From contig CAIUBS010000038.1 of assembly GCA_903897475.1 (NCBI GenBank), positions 1-8,169 of the forward strand: DNA of 8,169 nucleotides, written 5' to 3'. Shown here in pieces: positions 5,947 to 8,169 of the stretch. Numbering within the stretch: the first letter of the stretch is position 1; each line of letters begins with the position of its first letter. Both the position numbers and the translations under genes were made by a program. This stretch comes from an uncultured Actinomycetes bacterium (lineage in GTDB: Bacteria > Actinomycetota > Actinomycetes > Nanopelagicales > Nanopelagicaceae). The notes beneath the pieces are model-generated. The model was given only the letters and a program-made list of their open reading frames with translations. It ran no database searches and was not told the DNA's origin.

Positions 5947-6894
5947 TTGAGCACCGATCTTTTCACCTTTGGCGAGGTGCTTTCTGTTTTTATTTCAACT
6001 GACACCGAATCTGTTATGAGTGCAAAAAATTATGAGAGAGTTACCGCAGGTGCTGAAAGTAATGTAGCGGTAACAGTTTCAAGATTAGGTTTAAAAGCCC
6101 AGTTCTACTCTCGATTTGGAACTGACCAACTTGGTTCTGTAATGATCCAAGATATTGAAAACGAAGGCGTTGATGTCTCGCTTGTAAAAAGAGTAGCAAG
6201 TTTTTCAGCTGCTATGGTAAGAAATCCAGGAAAGAGTGCTCCTGTTGAAATTAGTTATTTAAGAAAAGGATCTGCCGCCTCAACTATTGAACCGAAAGAT
6301 ATTTTGGATTCATATATTTCAAATACAAAATGGCTTCACACTACTGGTATAACTTGTGCAATCTCTAAAAGTGGCGCAGATTCAGTAAGGCATGCACTAG
6401 ATAGAGCCAACGCACTTGGAGTGAAATCAAGTTTTGATTTAAATATTAGGCGTAAATTATGGAGTGAGGCGGATGCTAAAAATACCCTGGCTTCACTGGC
6501 AAAAGATGTTGAGTTACTAATTGGGGGTGAGGATGAGTATCAAGTTGTATTTGGTGATCTCGATTCCAAAAAGATCTTGGCGCAAGCAAATCAGCGTGGG
6601 TGCAAAATTGCAGTTATGACAAAAGGTGATCAAATATTTAAATATTCAATTGATGGTGAGTATGGTGAGTTGACTCCACCAAAAGTAGTTGCAGTTGACC
6701 CAGTAGGTTCTGGGGATGCATTTACTGGTGGAAGTATCGCTGGTTTACTTGCTGGACTTAGTCCTGTTGATGCGTTAGAACAAGGCAGTATCTGTGGAGC
6801 CTTAGTTGCAAGTATGTTTGGGGACTGGACCGGAATCCCAACAGGACAACTTGGCCTAATCGATAAGAATTTAGCCAAAAAGTTTAGGAGTTAA
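5947..6894 (+). CDS. kdgK: PfkB-family sugar kinase, probable 2-dehydro-3-deoxygluconate (KDG) kinase
   Basis: A 315-residue ribokinase-fold kinase. The N-terminal PfkB region has AGAESNVAVTVSRLG (34-48) in place of the usual GGAPANVA. The segment YLRKGSAAS (114-122) and the segment FDLNIRRKLW (173-182) are both typical of KDG kinases, which phosphorylate 2-keto-3-deoxy-gluconate at O6. The C-terminal signature DPVGSGDAF (251-259) contains the anion hole and the catalytic base Asp257. The start is TTG immediately after the lactonase TAA, with GGAG (5938-5941) five bases upstream. The kinase precedes a KDPG-type aldolase by three bases, so the product is expected to be KDPG or a stereoisomer. 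Another 2-keto-3-deoxy sugar acid or a different ketose is possible, since PfkB members shift substrates easily. Confidence 0.87.
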   Translation: MSTDLFTFGEVLSVFISTDTESVMSAKNYERVTAGAESNVAVTVSRLGLKAQFYSRFGTDQLGSVMIQDIENEGVDVSLVKRVASFSAAMVRNPGKSAPVEISYLRKGSAASTIEPKDILDSYISNTKWLHTTGITCAISKSGADSVRHALDRANALGVKSSFDLNIRRKLWSEADAKNTLASLAKDVELLIGGEDEYQVVFGDLDSKKILAQANQRGCKIAVMTKGDQIFKYSIDGEYGELTPPKVVAVDPVGSGDAFTGGSIAGLLAGLSPVDALEQGSICGALVASMFGDWTGIPTGQLGLIDKNLAKKFRS

Positions 6895-6897
6895 AAA

Positions 6898-7536
6898 ATG
6901 AAAACTTTAGATACATTGTTAACAGAAAAAATGATGACTCTAGTTAGAGCTAATTCGCAAAGTGAAGGAGAGGCACTTGCTGATGCCCTCGTAGCATCAG
7001 GTGTTAAAGTAATTGAAATTACACTAACAACTCCTGGGGCATTAAAAATTATTCAAAAATTACTAAAGAATAAGGGTTTACTTGTTGGCGCTGGGACCGT
7101 TAGGACAGTAAAAGACGTCAAAAAAGTTGAGGATGTTGGTGCTAGTTTTATAGTCTCACCAGATACTAATGAGGATGTAATTGCTGCAACTAAGAAATTA
7201 AAGCTAGTTTCAATGCCAGGAGTATGTACGCCAACTGAAGTTGCTATTGCCGAGGAGAGCGGGGCTGATATTTTGAAGTTATTCCCGGCTGCTATTTTAG
7301 GACCTGGACATTTAAAGATGCTTCGCGAGCCATTTCCTAATAATCGCTGGTGCCCAACAGCTGGAATAACCTTAGAATCTGTACCAAAGTGGTTTGAGGC
7401 TGGTGCAGACTTAATCGGACTTGGTGGTCCTGTAACTAAGGGTGGGGTTTCAAAAGTTAATGAAAATGTTATTGCTTTTCGTAATGCAATTAATGAGGCA
7501 AGTAAGGTAGTTTATCGACATGAAGTTAGCCAATAA
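6898..7536 (+). CDS. eda: 2-keto-3-deoxy-6-phosphogluconate (KDPG) aldolase family protein
   Basis: A 212-residue class I aldolase, the usual length for the family, which splits KDPG into pyruvate and glyceraldehyde 3-phosphate. Visible residues are Arg17 in LVRA, Glu40 in VIEITL (general acid/base), the GAGTV segment at 64-68, the SPDTN segment, and Lys127 in LKLFPA, the Schiff-base lysine. Two positions differ from E. coli Eda: the Arg following the catalytic glutamate (TLRT, Arg49) is Thr44 here (TLTT), and the C-terminal phosphate loop is GLGGPV with TAGI at 154-157 rather than GGV and GxGS. The substrate may therefore be a related 2-keto-3-deoxy acid phosphate such as the galactonate form. 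The ATG has a good AGGAG site (6886-6890) at seven bases. Its end overlaps the SDR gene by 17 bases. Confidence 0.9.
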   Translation: MKTLDTLLTEKMMTLVRANSQSEGEALADALVASGVKVIEITLTTPGALKIIQKLLKNKGLLVGAGTVRTVKDVKKVEDVGASFIVSPDTNEDVIAATKKLKLVSMPGVCTPTEVAIAEESGADILKLFPAAILGPGHLKMLREPFPNNRWCPTAGITLESVPKWFEAGADLIGLGGPVTKGGVSKVNENVIAFRNAINEASKVVYRHEVSQ

Positions 7537-8169
7537 ACATATTTTCGTAACTGGCGGCGCCAAAGGAATTGGTGAAGCAATTGTTCGAGATGCAGCAATT
7601 GAAGGTGCATCAGTTTCATTTATTGATATAGATGTTACATCGGGTGAAAAACTAGACAAAGAGCTAGTGGAATCAGGAAAAAAAGTAGCATTTTTTAGAG
7701 CAGATGTGGCAAATTTTGATCAACTAAAAACCGCATTCACCAAAGCAGTAGCTAAATTTGGAGATGTTACTGGTGTAGTAAATAACGCTGGTGTTAACTC
7801 ACATGCTGACCCAGTGACAATGACTGATAAAGAGTGGGATGATTTTTTTGCAATTGATATGAAACCAGTTTGGCTAACAGCCAAACTAGCACTTCCAGCT
7901 ATGCGTAAAGCTAAGCATGGCTCGATTGTAAATATATGTTCAATTCATGGCCGGCTAACTTATCCAGGATTTTTCCCATATGGTGCTGCAAAATCAGCCG
8001 TTCTTGGCTTAACTAGAAACTTAGCCCTAGATGAGGGTAAGCATGAAATCAGAGTTAATGCTGTATCTCCTGGATATATTCTTACTGATTTAACTAAAAC
8101 TTGGTTGAGTGGTGAAATTGGAAGATTAGAACGAGCGAACTCAATTCAACCCCTTGGTCGAATGGGTGA
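7520..8169 (+). CDS. Short-chain dehydrogenase/reductase (SDR), C-terminus cut by window edge
   Basis: A classical SDR of which 216 residues are present; about 30-40 C-terminal residues should lie beyond the edge. The dinucleotide loop is TGGAKGIG (11-18), and Asp36 at the end of strand 2 (FIDID) predicts NAD(H) rather than NADP(H). ADVA (61-64), NNAG (88-91), Ser141 (ICSIHG) and Tyr154-x3-Lys158 complete the site. The helix-4 asparagine of the catalytic tetrad appears to be Asp113 (AIDMKP). The start is ATG 7520, inside the end of the aldolase gene; an in-frame TAG at 7508-7510 excludes any upstream start. The AAGG site (7504-7507) is twelve bases away, so translational coupling is likely. 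It may oxidise the imported sugar to its lactone, or act on a sugar acid like gluconate 5-dehydrogenase or KDG-type dehydrogenases. No terminator is visible before the edge. Confidence 0.92.
   Translation, partial: MKLANKHIFVTGGAKGIGEAIVRDAAIEGASVSFIDIDVTSGEKLDKELVESGKKVAFFRADVANFDQLKTAFTKAVAKFGDVTGVVNNAGVNSHADPVTMTDKEWDDFFAIDMKPVWLTAKLALPAMRKAKHGSIVNICSIHGRLTYPGFFPYGAAKSAVLGLTRNLALDEGKHEIRVNAVSPGYILTDLTKTWLSGEIGRLERANSIQPLGRMG

Noticed and set aside
6630..6878. Open frame of 82 codons on the minus strand
   Set aside because: It is antisense to the catalytic PfkB signature of the kinase gene and has no domain signature.
7450..7659. Open frame of 69 codons on the minus strand
   Set aside because: It is antisense to the aldolase-SDR junction, where both plus-strand genes have firm motifs.

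Overview
The window looks like chromosomal DNA of an AT-rich actinobacterium, possibly a planktonic freshwater lineage such as the acI/Nanopelagicales group. This rests on AT-rich codon use, GTG and TTG starts, very short intergenic gaps and an actinobacterial-looking lipoprotein signal. It is an inference by eye; no database search was possible. The content is a carbohydrate uptake and catabolism locus. I see no mobile element, CRISPR array, tRNA or rRNA.

Layout. Positions 1-1611 hold three genes on the minus strand, read in the order RraA-like aldolase, hexulose-6-phosphate synthase/3-keto-gulonate-6-phosphate decarboxylase-like protein, and a zinc alcohol dehydrogenase cut by the left edge. 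Positions 1612-1827 are a divergent control region with repeated CTTTAGG-type motifs and inverted repeats. Positions 1828-5050 encode a CUT1 sugar ABC importer: a lipoprotein binding protein, then a strong stem-loop, then two permeases. No ATPase gene is present. Positions 5053-8169 encode, in one tightly packed run, an SMP-30-type sugar lactonase, a PfkB-type 2-keto-3-deoxygluconate (KDG) kinase, a KDPG-type aldolase and a short-chain dehydrogenase cut by the right edge.

How the genes may work together. The binding protein resembles the glucose/galactose-binding protein of Thermus, so a hexose or related monosaccharide is the likely cargo. In the cytosol, an oxidoreductase (the SDR or the zinc dehydrogenase) could make an aldonolactone and the SMP-30 protein could open it to an aldonate. 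A dehydratase that is not in this window would give a 2-keto-3-deoxy acid, which the kinase phosphorylates and the aldolase splits to pyruvate plus a triose phosphate. This is a semi-phosphorylative Entner-Doudoroff-like route. The divergent minus-strand genes add a second C-C-bond-cleaving branch whose substrate cannot be read from the sequence.

No single gene is of an unknown family. The most interesting points are the combination of the two divergent branches, the missing ATPase and dehydratase, altered active-site positions in several enzymes, and the repeated operator-like motifs between the two operons.
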